A stretch of 64,000 bases of DNA. Origin: Oleiagrimonas sp963821885. GTDB taxonomy: Bacteria > Pseudomonadota > Gammaproteobacteria > Xanthomonadales > Rhodanobacteraceae. Location: the NCBI GenBank assembly GCA_963821885.1, contig CAWGFN010000001.1:496001-560000 (forward strand). Reading direction: 5' to 3'. The position numbers and the translations under genes were made by a program. The notes beneath the pieces are model-generated. The model made no database searches and was not told the DNA's origin. It worked only from the letters and a program-made list of their open reading frames with translations. Of this stretch, positions 7,607 through 17,615 are shown piece by piece (positions within the stretch are counted from its first letter, which is position 1; each line of letters starts with the position of its first letter).

Positions 7607-8056
7607 ATGTCGAAAACCTGGATTGTTGCCGCCGACCGCGTTCGCGCGCGCCTGTTCGAATATGACCCCCGGCAGCGCCGCGTGTCCGAGATCGAGGATT
7701 TCCTCAACCCCGAAGGCCGTGCCCCGTCGGGCTCGCGCGGCGAGAACCGCCCACCACGGACCTTCGACAGCACGGGGCCGTCACGTCACGCCATCGAGCC
7801 GCATACCGAGCCGGCGACCAAGGCGGCCGCGCGCTTTGCACATGTGCTCGCGTCCGCGCTGGAGGATGGGCGCGTGCAGCACCGCTTCGACGCATTGGTG
7901 CTGGTCGCCTCGCCACGCTTCCTGGGGCATTTGCGCCAATCGATGCCACCCTCCCTGCGCGAGTGCGTGACCCGCGAAGTGCACCGGGACATGACCCGCG
8001 CGACGCTGGAGACCATCCACGAGATGGTGACCGAGCCCTTCCCCGGCCAGAGCTGA
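7607..8056 (+). CDS. Host attachment family protein
   Basis: A 149-residue protein starting MSKTWIVAADRVRARLFEYD, which matches the small family named host attachment protein after a plant-associated homologue. These proteins are common in proteobacteria under stress or low-oxygen control and resemble release-factor-like folds, but no biochemical role is established. The start was chosen at the ATG after CGGGAGA rather than 15 codons upstream because the family begins at this Trp-Ile-Val strand. It follows the CBS gene by 144 bases. Confidence 0.72.
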   Translation: MSKTWIVAADRVRARLFEYDPRQRRVSEIEDFLNPEGRAPSGSRGENRPPRTFDSTGPSRHAIEPHTEPATKAAARFAHVLASALEDGRVQHRFDALVLVASPRFLGHLRQSMPPSLRECVTREVHRDMTRATLETIHEMVTEPFPGQS

Positions 8057-8120
8057 ACCCCGCGCCAGGGCGTGCACACGAACCCGCGACGGCGCCGTGC
8101 CGGCACACGGCCCGGCTCGA

Positions 8121-9143
8121 TCACCGCGTGCGGGCCAACTCGCGCACGACCACGGTGGCATAGCTTCCGGACGGCAGCGCGAAGCGGAGTTCCAGCGTGG
8201 ACTCGTCGCGCCAGTCCCACTCCAGCTGCTGCGGCAGCAGGCGCAGGGCGCGACGCTCCTGGTCCATGCCCGCCGCGACCAGCCCGGCGACCAGGTCGGG
8301 GGCGGCCGCGGCCACGGCGCGCTCGCGGGTGCCGGCGTCGCCACTGGCAGGCGTCTCGCCCCGTCCCCACAGCGGTCCGGACGGGTGGATGTCCCCCGCG
8401 GCCAGGCGCGCGGCCAGGGTGTCGTCGAAGGGTTCGGGGCCGAACCACGAGCGCGAGCCGGCCAACGCCCAGATCTCGCCCTCCAGGGGCGTGTCCCAGC
8501 AGCCGTCCTCGACGCGACCGGCGAGCACGCGGTTGAACAGTTCCGAACGCGCCGCCGAGAGCAGCATCGAACGGACGCGCTTGTCCACGCGCTTGCCGGC
8601 GAACATGGCGCGTGCCCGCTCGACGTTGGCGCCGCCGCGGCCGAATCGCTGCTCGCCGAAGTAGTTCGGCACGCCACGATCGCGCAGGGCGGCCAGCACG
8701 CGCTCGCCACGCTCCCGATCGCCTTCCACCTGGCGCAGGCCGAGCGTGAAGCGGTTGCCGGCCAGGGCGCCGCGCTTGAGCTTGCGCCGATGACGCTGGC
8801 TGGACAGGATGCGCACGCCCTCGTGCGGGAAGGCCGACCAGTCCGGTTCCGCGCGCCCGGCCAGGTGCACCGAGAAGGCCTGCCGCGTCACGGCATGACG
8901 GTCCTTGAGACCGGCGAAGCCGATGCCGACCGGCGAAATGTCGGCGAATCGCGCCAGTTCACGCGCCACCCACTGGGTCTCGTGGCCGCGCTTTTCCACC
9001 ACCAGCAGCGCATGCTCGCCCTCGCCGTCCGCGGCATAGCCAAGTATCTCCTCGACCACGAAATCCTCGGGCCGGGCGCGCAGGCGCGCGATCAGGGGCG
9101 GGCCACCGTGGGCCCATGGCAGGTCGTTGTCGGTTGCGGTCAT
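8121..9143 (-). CDS. truD: tRNA pseudouridine(13) synthase TruD
   Basis: This 340-residue enzyme converts U13 of tRNA-Glu to pseudouridine. The catalytic Asp is D81 in GFAGLKDRHAVTRQ, the TruD signature. NYFGEQRFGRGG and the insertion domain typical of TruD follow, and the length is normal. The start MTATDNDLPW was chosen by similarity to family N-termini; an in-frame ATG at 9194 would overlap the end of mgtE by 14 bases and cannot be excluded. It usually sits between ispF and surE in relatives; here mgtE precedes it and inserted genes follow. Confidence 0.94.
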   Translation of the reverse strand: MTATDNDLPWAHGGPPLIARLRARPEDFVVEEILGYAADGEGEHALLVVEKRGHETQWVARELARFADISPVGIGFAGLKDRHAVTRQAFSVHLAGRAEPDWSAFPHEGVRILSSQRHRRKLKRGALAGNRFTLGLRQVEGDRERGERVLAALRDRGVPNYFGEQRFGRGGANVERARAMFAGKRVDKRVRSMLLSAARSELFNRVLAGRVEDGCWDTPLEGEIWALAGSRSWFGPEPFDDTLAARLAAGDIHPSGPLWGRGETPASGDAGTRERAVAAAAPDLVAGLVAAGMDQERRALRLLPQQLEWDWRDESTLELRFALPSGSYATVVVRELARTR

Positions 9144-9180
9144 CGGCGGGAACGTGGCGGTGGAATCGAGGGCGACGCGG

Positions 9181-10638
9181 TCAGACGAAGCCATGCAGCA
9201 GGAACAGCGAGGCGAGGCCCAGGAAGATGAAGAAGCCGCCGCTGTCGGTCATGAAAACAAGGAAGATGTTCGAGCCCATGGCCGGATCGCGGCCCAGGCG
9301 CAGCATCAGCATAGGGATGCCCACGCCCATCGCCGCGGCCAGCATCTGCTCGAGCACCATGGCCACGGTCATGACCGCGCCCAGCGCGAGGTTGTGATAC
9401 ATCAGCGCGACCACGATGCCGATCACCCCGCCCCAGATCAGGCCGTTGAAGAAGGCCACGCCCAGTTCCTTGCGCAGCAGGCGCCACATCGAGGCCAGTC
9501 CGACCTGGTCGGTGGCGATGGCGCGCACGATCTTGATGATGGTCTGGTTGCCGGAGCTGCCGCCGATGCTGGCGACGATCGGCATCAGCGTGGCCAGCAC
9601 CACCAGCTTCTCGATCGAGCCCTGGAACAGGCCGATCACGCGCGAGGCCAGGAACGCGGTGACCAGGTTGATGGCCAGCCACGACCAGCGGTTGCGCACC
9701 GAGGCCCAGACCGAGGCGAAGATGTCCTCTTCCTGGCGCAGGCCGGCGCGGCCCAGTGCCTCGGACTCGCTCTCTTCGCGAATGCGGTCGACCATCACGT
9801 CGATGGTCAGGCGGCCGATCAGGCGACTCTCGGTGTCGACCACCGGCGCCGAGATCAGGTCGTAGCGCTCGAAGGCCTGCGCCGCGTCGTCGGCGTCGTC
9901 GGTGGGCAGGAAGGTATCGACGTCGCGCGCCATGACCTCGCCGACCTTCTTGTCCGGCGGATTGACCACCAGCCACTTCAGCGGCAGCACGCCGGTCAGC
10001 ACGCTGTCCTGGTTGATCACGAACAGCTTGTCGGTCTGCTCGGGCAGTTCGTCGAAACGGCGCAGGTAGCGCAGCACCACTTCCAGGGTCACGTCCTCGC
10101 GGATGGTGACCATCTCGAAGTCCATCAGCGCGCCGACCTGGTCCTCGTCGTAGGACAGCGCCGACTGCACCTGCTCGCGCTGCTGCGGATCGAGGCTGGC
10201 CATCAACTCCGGCAGGACCTCGGGCGGCAGGTCATCGACCAGGTCGGCCAGTTCGTCCGAGTCCAGCGGTTCGATGGCGGCGAGGATTTCGCCCTCGTCC
10301 ATGTCCGCGATCAGCGATTCGCGCACCGCATCGGACACTTCCAGCAGGATCTCGCCGTCGCGATCGGCCTTGACCAGCTGCCAGACGACCAGGCGGTCCT
10401 GCAGTGGCAGCGCTTCCAGGACATAGGCGATGTCGGCTGGATGCAGGCCGTCGAGGCATTTCTGCAGTTCGTTGTGGACCTGTCGATGCAGCAGGCTCTC
10501 GACCCGCTGCTGGTGCCCGCCGCTGTCATGCCGGCGCAACAGCTCCTCGGCATCACGCCGACGCTGCAAAAGATCATGGATCTGCGCGAGCTGCTCCTGC
10601 AGGCTGCTCTGCGGCTTGCGGATTTCGACTTCGCTCAT
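9181..10638 (-). CDS. mgtE: Magnesium transporter MgtE
   Basis: A 485-residue inner-membrane magnesium channel. The N-terminal superhelical domain (about 30-130) holds acidic Mg-sensing stretches such as PLDSDELADLVDDLPPE. A CBS pair follows (about 135-260), and the C-terminal five-helix pore region (about 290-485) includes SIGGSSGNQT and MTDSGGFFIFLGLA. All domains of a full MgtE are present. It sits between ispF and truD on the same strand, 208 bases after the ispF stop, which interrupts the usual ispF-truD junction. Confidence 0.95.
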   Translation of the reverse strand: MSEVEIRKPQSSLQEQLAQIHDLLQRRRDAEELLRRHDSGGHQQRVESLLHRQVHNELQKCLDGLHPADIAYVLEALPLQDRLVVWQLVKADRDGEILLEVSDAVRESLIADMDEGEILAAIEPLDSDELADLVDDLPPEVLPELMASLDPQQREQVQSALSYDEDQVGALMDFEMVTIREDVTLEVVLRYLRRFDELPEQTDKLFVINQDSVLTGVLPLKWLVVNPPDKKVGEVMARDVDTFLPTDDADDAAQAFERYDLISAPVVDTESRLIGRLTIDVMVDRIREESESEALGRAGLRQEEDIFASVWASVRNRWSWLAINLVTAFLASRVIGLFQGSIEKLVVLATLMPIVASIGGSSGNQTIIKIVRAIATDQVGLASMWRLLRKELGVAFFNGLIWGGVIGIVVALMYHNLALGAVMTVAMVLEQMLAAAMGVGIPMLMLRLGRDPAMGSNIFLVFMTDSGGFFIFLGLASLFLLHGFV

Positions 10639-10691
10639 GACACGCTCCGTCCCCGACGACGGGGCGCGTCATCGGAGTTACCGGGTCAAGG

Positions 10692-10706
10692 TGAACGTTA
10701 CGTTCA
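10692..10706. promoter_or_regulatory. 15-bp palindrome upstream of mgtE
   Basis: TGAACGTTACGTTCA is a perfect inverted repeat with a 3-base centre, located 54 bases before the mgtE start. A TTGACC hexamer on the minus strand (10684-10689) lies just downstream of it. It could be an operator for a dimeric regulator. No named regulator matches by eye, and no known Mg riboswitch was recognised in this 208-base gap. Confidence 0.3.
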
Positions 10707-10846
10707 AACTGGGAGGTTGACTGGGTACGTCCATGGCTGAAAATTCCGACGGCATGCCGGTTCGTGCGGGCATGATAGCAGCAGGCCGCCCAGGCGGGCA
10801 TCACGCGATGCGCCGGAGGCGCTTCGATGCAACGCGCGGATCGGCT

Positions 10847-11332
10847 TCAGGCGGTCGTGTCGAGCGGCTGCAGCAGGGCCACGGCCATCGCCGCGATGCC
10901 CTCGCCGCGACCGGTCAGGCCGAGGCGTTCGGTGGTCGTGGCCTTGACGCTCACGCGGGCGATGTCCACGCCCAGGTCCGCGGCCAGGTTGGCGCGCATG
11001 GCGTCGGCATGCGGACCGATCCTGGGGCGTTCGCAGACCACCGTGACGTCGACGTTGGCCACGGCGTGCGCGCGCTCGGCCAGCATCGCCGCGACCGCGC
11101 GCAGGAATCGGCGGCTGTCGGCGCCCTTCCAGGCCGGGTCGGAGGGCGGGAAGTGGCGGCCGATGTCCCCCAGCGCCAGCGCGCCGAGAAGCGCATCGCA
11201 CAGCGCGTGGATGACCACGTCGCCGTCCGAATGCGCGGCCACCCCGTGGCTGTGCTCGACGCGCACGCCACCCAGCATCAGGTGATCGCCGGTGGCGAAG
11301 GCGTGTACGTCGAATCCCTGTCCGATGCGCAT
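10847..11332 (-). CDS. ispF: 2-C-methyl-D-erythritol 2,4-cyclodiphosphate synthase
   Basis: A 161-residue MEP-pathway enzyme that cyclises CDP-methylerythritol 2-phosphate. The zinc ligands D8, H10 (GFDVHAF) and H42 are present, and TTTERLGLTGRGEGIAA near the C-terminus is the family signature. Length is standard. It follows ispD by 17 bases on the same strand, completing the ispD-ispF pair. The start MRIGQGFDVHAF is the canonical one; an in-frame ATG seven codons upstream is less likely. Confidence 0.97.
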   Translation of the reverse strand: MRIGQGFDVHAFATGDHLMLGGVRVEHSHGVAAHSDGDVVIHALCDALLGALALGDIGRHFPPSDPAWKGADSRRFLRAVAAMLAERAHAVANVDVTVVCERPRIGPHADAMRANLAADLGVDIARVSVKATTTERLGLTGRGEGIAAMAVALLQPLDTTA

Positions 11333-11349
11333 GATCCCGTTTCTCCGCC

Positions 11350-12048
11350 TCATGCCGTGCGCGGCAGCAGGAACTCGGCCAGGGCCAGGTCCGCGCGCGT
11401 GGTGACCTTGATGTTGTCCTCGGCGCCCTCCACGAGCAAGGGCGCGACGCCGGCCGCCTCCATCGCCATCGCCTCGTCGGTGATGGCGATGCCCGCCTGC
11501 CGCGCGCCCTGCAGGGCACGGGCCAGCGGGCCACGGCGGAACATCTGTGGCGTGAATGCGCGCCAGCGGGCCTCGCGCGGCTCGGTGCCCTCGCTGCATC
11601 CAAGGTGGTCGGCGCGCTTGAGCGTGTCACGCAACGGCGCGCCGAGCAGTCCGCCCTCGCCGGCGCCGGCGCGGGCCACCAGTTGCTCGATGTCGAGCGC
11701 ACGCACGCAGGGGCGCGCGGCATCGTGCACCAGAACGAAGTCGTGATCGCCAACGTCATCCGGCAAGGCGTCCAGTCCCGCCAGCACCGAATCGGCGCGT
11801 TCGTCGCCGCCCAGGGTGGTTCGCACGGGCGTGCCGTCGATGTCCTCGATGCCTGGCCACAGGCCATCGCCGGCAGCCAGCACCACCATCAACCCGGCCA
11901 CGCGCGGGTGCACGGCCAGGCGCTCGAGCGTACGCACCAGGAGCGGTTCGCCGGCCAGCGGCATGTACTGCTTGGGCACCTCGCTGCCGAAGCGCCGGCC
12001 GTGACCGGCGGCGGGCACCACGCACCAGCAGCGCAGCTCAGTGGTCAT
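11350..12048 (-). CDS. ispD: 2-C-methyl-D-erythritol 4-phosphate cytidylyltransferase
   Basis: A 232-residue enzyme that joins CTP and methylerythritol phosphate in isoprenoid synthesis. The nucleotide-binding loop VPAAGHGRRFGSEVPKQY (11-28) and the downstream HDAARPCV block are diagnostic. The start overlaps the ftsB end by 11 bases, so translation is probably coupled. Its neighbours ftsB and ispF are the usual ones in gammaproteobacteria. Confidence 0.97.
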   Translation of the reverse strand: MTTELRCWCVVPAAGHGRRFGSEVPKQYMPLAGEPLLVRTLERLAVHPRVAGLMVVLAAGDGLWPGIEDIDGTPVRTTLGGDERADSVLAGLDALPDDVGDHDFVLVHDAARPCVRALDIEQLVARAGAGEGGLLGAPLRDTLKRADHLGCSEGTEPREARWRAFTPQMFRRGPLARALQGARQAGIAITDEAMAMEAAGVAPLLVEGAEDNIKVTTRADLALAEFLLPRTA

Positions 12049-12346
12049 GGTTGTCGGCCGAGCGCGCGGTGGCCGGATCGACGACCTGGTAGAAGGTCTC
12101 GCCCGGCTTGATCAGGCCGAGCTCCGAGCGCGCCCGCGATTCCACCGCCTGGCCGTTGTGCTTGAGGTCCTTCACGTCTGCCTCCAGCGCCTGGTTGCGG
12201 CGCTTGAGCTGATCGTTCTGCGCCTGCAGGCGCGTCACGCTGGCCCGCAGCGCGTGCACTTCCCGCATGCCGTCCTCACCGACCCACAGTTTCCATTGCA
12301 GGACCAGCGCCAGGGCGATCAGCAACAGGGCGATCCACCGGTACAT
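12038..12346 (-). CDS. ftsB: Cell division protein FtsB
   Basis: A 102-residue bitopic divisome protein. One transmembrane helix (about 3-20, WIALLLIALALVLQWKLW) is followed by a periplasmic coiled coil (about 28-75, including VTRLQAQNDQLKRRNQALEA) that pairs with FtsL. The C-terminal RSELGLIKPGETFYQV matches the FtsQ-contact tail. It lies between eno and ispD, the usual context. Confidence 0.94.
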   Translation of the reverse strand: MYRWIALLLIALALVLQWKLWVGEDGMREVHALRASVTRLQAQNDQLKRRNQALEADVKDLKHNGQAVESRARSELGLIKPGETFYQVVDPATARSADNHDH

Positions 12347-12367
12347 GGCCGCGCCGCGCCTCCGCGA

Positions 12368-13666
12368 TCAGCCCGGAAGGGTCGACAGGTTGGGGAAGGC
12401 GTCGCGCCCGGCGTAACGCGCCGCGTCGCCGAGCTGCTCCTCGATGCGCAGCAGCTGGTTGTACTTGGCGATGCGGTCGCTGCGCGAGAGCGAGCCGGTC
12501 TTGATCTGGGTGGCGGTGGTGGCCACGGCGATGTCGGCGATGGTGGTGTCCTCGGTCTCGCCGGAACGGTGCGAGATCACCGCCGCGTAGTTCGCCGCGT
12601 CGGCCATGGCGATGGTCTCGAGGGTCTCGCTCAACGTGCCGATCTGGTTGACCTTGATCAGGATCGCGTTGGCGATGCCGGCGTCGATGCCCTTGCGGAA
12701 GATCGCCGGGTTGGTGACGAAGTTGTCGTCGCCGACCAGCTGGATGCGGTCGCCCAGACGCTCGGTCAGCGCCTTCCAGCCGGCGTCGTCCTGCTCGGCC
12801 ATGCCGTCCTCGATGGTCACGATCGGGTACTTGTCGCACCATCCGGCCAGCACGTCGATGAAACCGGCCGAGTCGTACTTGCGGCCCTCGCCGGCCAGGT
12901 CGTACTGGCCGTCGCGATAGAACTCGGACGCCGCCGCGTCCAGGCCGATGAAGACGTCGCCGCCGGCGTTGTAGCCGGCCTTGCCGATGGCCTCCAGGAT
13001 GGTCTCGATGGCTTCCTCGTTGGACTTCAGGTCGGGCGCGAAACCGCCCTCGTCGCCGACGGTGGTGTGCAGGCCGCGAGCATGCAGCACGCCCTTGAGC
13101 GCGTGGAAGATCTCGGCGCCGGCGCGCAGCGCCTCGGAGAAACTGGGCGCGCCGACCGGCAGGATCATGAATTCCTGCACGTCGACATTGTTGTCGGCGT
13201 GGGCACCGCCGTTGATGATGTTCATCATCGGCACCGGCAGCTGCACGTCGCGGCCGTCGGCCAGGTACTGCCACAGCGCCTGCTTGCGCGAGGCGGCCAC
13301 GGCATGGGCCGCCGCCAGCGACACGCCGAGCAGCGCATTGGCGCCCAGCTTGCCCTTGTTGGAGGTGCCGTCGAGCGCGATCAGCTTGTCGTCCAGGCCC
13401 TTCTGGTCGGCGGCGTCAAAGCCCGCCAGCGCATCGGCGATGGCGCCGTTGACGTTGCCCACGGCATGCGTGACGCCCTTGCCCAGGTAGTGGCTACGGT
13501 CGCCGTCGCGCAGCTCGACCGCCTCGCGGGTACCGGTGGAGGCACCCGAAGGCACGGCCGCGCGACCCATGGCGCCGTCGGCCAGGGTTACTTCGGCCTC
13601 GAGGGTGGGATTGCCGCGCGAGTCGAGGATCTGGCGGGCGTGGATGCGGGAAATTTCAGTGCTCAT
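12368..13666 (-). CDS. eno: Enolase
   Basis: A 432-residue glycolytic enzyme that interconverts 2-phosphoglycerate and phosphoenolpyruvate. The N-terminal ILDSRGNPTLEAEV, the central GDEGGFAPDL with the catalytic Glu, the LIKVNQIGTLSETLE segment with the catalytic Lys, and the SHRSGETEDTTIAD signature are all intact. Length is standard. It sits 21 bases before ftsB and 9 bases after the small membrane-protein gene upstream, which suggests co-transcription. Confidence 0.98.
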   Translation of the reverse strand: MSTEISRIHARQILDSRGNPTLEAEVTLADGAMGRAAVPSGASTGTREAVELRDGDRSHYLGKGVTHAVGNVNGAIADALAGFDAADQKGLDDKLIALDGTSNKGKLGANALLGVSLAAAHAVAASRKQALWQYLADGRDVQLPVPMMNIINGGAHADNNVDVQEFMILPVGAPSFSEALRAGAEIFHALKGVLHARGLHTTVGDEGGFAPDLKSNEEAIETILEAIGKAGYNAGGDVFIGLDAAASEFYRDGQYDLAGEGRKYDSAGFIDVLAGWCDKYPIVTIEDGMAEQDDAGWKALTERLGDRIQLVGDDNFVTNPAIFRKGIDAGIANAILIKVNQIGTLSETLETIAMADAANYAAVISHRSGETEDTTIADIAVATTATQIKTGSLSRSDRIAKYNQLLRIEEQLGDAARYAGRDAFPNLSTLPG

Positions 13667-13675
13667 GGATATCCG

Positions 13676-14044
13676 TCAGGAGTGCGAGATGCCAATCACC
13701 ATCATCAGGAGGATCAACAGCAGTACGCCGCCATTGAGACACAGTCCGATGATGCCGAAAACGCGCCGACGCTGCTTCTGCAACACGCTGCCGACGCCCA
13801 GGCCGGTGCCGATCAGGCAGACCAGGCCGATGAAGATGACGAACAGACCCAGCATGATCGTCGCCGGCGCGTGCTCGTCGACCTGGCCACCGGCCGAGGC
13901 GGCAACCCCCACGGCCATCAGCACCATGACGAAGAACAGCACCAGATCGATGAGTCCCATCACGAAGGATGCGATGCCGATACCCGAATGCTTGCGTGGC
14001 GCCTGCGTGCTGACGCTCGGTTCAATCCCATTGAAATCGTTCAT
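13676..14044 (-). CDS. Small DUF4190-like membrane protein
   Basis: A 122-residue protein with a short polar N-terminus (about 20 residues) and three hydrophobic segments (about 22-45, 62-85 and 98-118). The pattern SGIGIASFVMGLIDLVLFF, then a second half ending RRRVFGIIGLCLNGG, resembles DUF4190-type proteins with duplicated membrane segments; the assignment is by eye. It is inserted between kdsA and eno on the same strand (54 bases after kdsA, 9 before eno), where relatives often have nothing. Function unknown. Confidence 0.6.
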   Translation of the reverse strand: MNDFNGIEPSVSTQAPRKHSGIGIASFVMGLIDLVLFFVMVLMAVGVAASAGGQVDEHAPATIMLGLFVIFIGLVCLIGTGLGVGSVLQKQRRRVFGIIGLCLNGGVLLLILLMMVIGISHS

Positions 14045-14098
14045 GTCGCGCGTCCCTCCCTCGGGTTGTCGTTGTCCGCCGCGGACCCCCGTCCGCGT

Positions 14099-14925
<827 letters not shown>

Positions 14926-14929
<4 letters not shown>

Positions 14930-16602
14930 GCCGAGGCCTCGCGGGTGTCGGCCAGGCGCGGGGCGTCGCGCACGTCGCGGTACTCGCGCGCGGCGCGCAC
15001 GAAACCGATGAACAGTGGATGCCCGTCGCGCGGCGTGGAGGTGAACTCCGGATGGGCCTGGCAGGCCAGGAACCACGGATGCGCCTGCGGAGAGAGCTCG
15101 ATCACTTCCACCAGCAGGTCGTCCATGGACTTGCCCGAGACGACCATGCCCAGGTCCTCGAAGCGCTGCCGGTAGCGGTTGTTGAATTCGTAGCGATGGC
15201 GATGGCGCTCGCGCACCACATCGCGGCCATACATCTGGTGCGCCAGCGTGCCGGGCTTGAGCCGGCATTCCTGCGCGCCCAGGCGCATGGTGCCACCCAG
15301 GTCGGACTGCTCGCTGCGCTTCTCGACCTCGCCGCTGGACGTGGTCCATTCGGTGACCAGGGCGATCACCGGGTCCTTGGCGTGACGGTCGTTCTCGCTG
15401 GAATCGGCGCCCTCGAGACCCGCCACGTGGCGGCCGAAATCCACCACCGCCGCATGCATGCCGTAGCAGATGCCGAAGTACGGCACCCGGTGCTCGCGAG
15501 CATAGCGCGAGGCCTGCACCTTGCCCTCGAAGCCACGCTTGCCGAAGCCGCCCGGCACCAGGATCGCGTCGACGTCGCCCAGCACCGCCTCGGCGCCCTC
15601 GGCCTCGATCTGCTCCGAATCGAGCCATTTCAGGTGCACGGCCGTGTTCTGCTTGATGCCGCCGTGGCGCAGCGCCTCGCCCAGCGACTTGTAGGCGTCC
15701 TTGTGCTCGACGTACTTGCCGACGATGGCCACGGTGACCTCGTCGCGCGGATGCTCGACGGCATCCACGGTGGCTTCCCATTCGGACAGGTCGGCCGGCT
15801 TGGCGTCCAGGCCCAGCTGCTTGACCACGATGTCGTCCAGGCCCTGACGGTGCAGCCACTGCGGCAGCTTGTAGATGACGTCGAGGTCCACGGCGCTGAT
15901 CACGGCCTTCTCGGGCACGTTGGTGAACAGCGCGATCTTGCGCCGCTCGCCGTCAGGCAGCGGTTGCTCGCAACGGCATACCAGCACGTCCGGCTGGATA
16001 CCGATGGAACGCAGTTCCTTGACCGAGTGCTGGGTCGGCTTGGTCTTGATCTCGCCGGCGGCCTTGATGAAAGGCACCAGGGTCAGGTGCATGAACAGGC
16101 ACTTGTCCGGGCCATGCTCGATGCGCAACTGGCGGATGGCCTCCAGGAACGGCAGCGACTCGATGTCGCCCACGGTGCCGCCGATCTCCACCAGCGCCAC
16201 GTCGTAGCCGCGCGTGGCCTCGTAGACCACGTGCTTGATCTGGTCGGTGATGTGCGGGATGACCTGCACGGTGGCGCCCAGGTAGTCGCCACGGCGCTCC
16301 TTGCGGATCACGCTCTCGTAGATCTTGCCGGTGGTGACCGAATTGCGCCCGGTCAGGCGGGTGCGCACGAAACGCTCGTAGTGCCCCAGGTCCAGATCGG
16401 TCTCGGCACCGTCGTCGGTGACGTAGACCTCGCCGTGCTGGAACGGACTCATGGTGCCCGGATCCACATTGATGTAGGGATCGAGCTTCATCATGGTCAC
16501 GTTGAGGCCGCGCGCCTCGAGGATGGCCGCCAGGGACGAGGCCGCGATGCCCTTGCCGAGCGAGGACACCACACCGCCAGTGACGAAGATCAGAGGGGTC
16601 AT
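14926..16602 (-). CDS. pyrG: CTP synthase
   Basis: A 558-residue amidotransferase making CTP from UTP, ATP and glutamine. The synthase domain begins with the P-loop FVTGGVVSSLGKGIAAS. The C-terminal class I glutaminase domain has its catalytic Cys at 379 (GICYGMHA) and the His/Glu pair in QAHPEF. The GICYGMH variant replaces the more common GICLGMQ but keeps the nucleophile. The start MTPLIFVTGG is the canonical one. It heads the pyrG-kdsA-eno-ftsB-ispDF string and lies 83 bases after tsdA. Confidence 0.97.
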
Positions 16603-16685
16603 GAACGACGGCCCGTGCTGGTAAAAGGCCATTCTACAGACTCGCACCGCAAGCTGCGAGTCCGCGCCGCCAGCCCCGCCAGGCC

Positions 16686-17615
16686 TCAGTGCGCCGGATC
16701 GGACCCCAGCAGGCGGCCGTCGACCACGGTGCCGTACAGCGACATCGGGCTGTCGTGGAAGCGCTTGCGGGTCTGCTCGACGCTGCCGGTGAAGCGCGGA
16801 TCCTGCGGGCGCTCGTGCGCGTCCACGAACATCGCCACGTCCCAGGCCTCCTGGTCGCCGAGCAGGCCGCCGCGCCCCAGCGGCATGTTGGCCTTGATGA
16901 AGGCCGCGGCATTGTCGAGACGGTGCATGCCGGCGCCCCAGTTGAACGAGTCCGCGCCCCACAGCGGCGGGAACACGTAGTCGCCGGCCACTTTCTGGCC
17001 CTGCCCGTCGGGGCCGTGGCAGAGCGCGCAGTCCTTGCGGTACACGGCCTCGCCGCGCGCGTAGTCGGGCGGCTGCGGCGGCTTGAAGCCCTGCTTGGGA
17101 TAGCCGCGCCCGGGCAGCGACACGCCCACCGGAGCACCACGCGACATCCAGGCGCTGTAGGCCTCCAGCGCCACGATCACCCGGCTGTCGGCCGGCGGCG
17201 GGCTGCCGTTCATGCTGAAGCGGAAGCAGCCCTGCAGGCGCTGGGCGTAGGTGAGCACCCGGCCTTCCTTCCTGCGGTAGGCCGGATAGACGCCCCAGGC
17301 AGCCCACAGCGGCGAGGCATGGGCACGGCGTCCTGCATCGAGGTGGCAGTTGGAACAGTCCAGGCCGTTGCCGACGTAACCGGCCGCGTGATGCTGGGTG
17401 TCGGTGAAGATCGCCTCGCCCTCCCGCACCATGCGGCCAAACGGCGTGTCCGGGATGCTGCTTTCATCCGGCGGCTGGAACGTGGCGGGCGCCGATGCCG
17501 CGGCCGCGACATGCGCGCGTGGCTGCGTCGCGCCCGCCTGCGTGGACCGCGAGCATCCGCTCAACAGCAACGCACCCAGCATGCAGGTCACGACCAAAAG
17601 CCGAATCCGATTCAT
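16686..17615 (-). CDS. tsdA: Thiosulfate dehydrogenase TsdA-type dihaem cytochrome c
   Basis: A 309-residue exported dihaem cytochrome. A lipobox LLSGC puts the lipid anchor at C21. Haem sites are CSNCH (87-91) and CALCH (196-200). Between them RLQGCFRFSMNG places a Cys at 130, matching the conserved Cys that is the unusual axial haem ligand in TsdA. The surrounding DCSNCHLDAG and the YPAYR segment also match. TsdA oxidises two thiosulfates to tetrathionate in the periplasm and may run in reverse. Its start overlaps the upstream tsdB-like gene by four bases. Direction of the reaction in vivo is not shown by sequence. Confidence 0.86.
   Translation of the reverse strand: MNRIRLLVVTCMLGALLLSGCSRSTQAGATQPRAHVAAAASAPATFQPPDESSIPDTPFGRMVREGEAIFTDTQHHAAGYVGNGLDCSNCHLDAGRRAHASPLWAAWGVYPAYRRKEGRVLTYAQRLQGCFRFSMNGSPPPADSRVIVALEAYSAWMSRGAPVGVSLPGRGYPKQGFKPPQPPDYARGEAVYRKDCALCHGPDGQGQKVAGDYVFPPLWGADSFNWGAGMHRLDNAAAFIKANMPLGRGGLLGDQEAWDVAMFVDAHERPQDPRFTGSVEQTRKRFHDSPMSLYGTVVDGRLLGSDPAH

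Noticed and set aside
10639..10846. Possible magnesium riboswitch before mgtE
   Set aside because: I could not recognise an M-box or ykkC-like core; only a short palindrome is visible.
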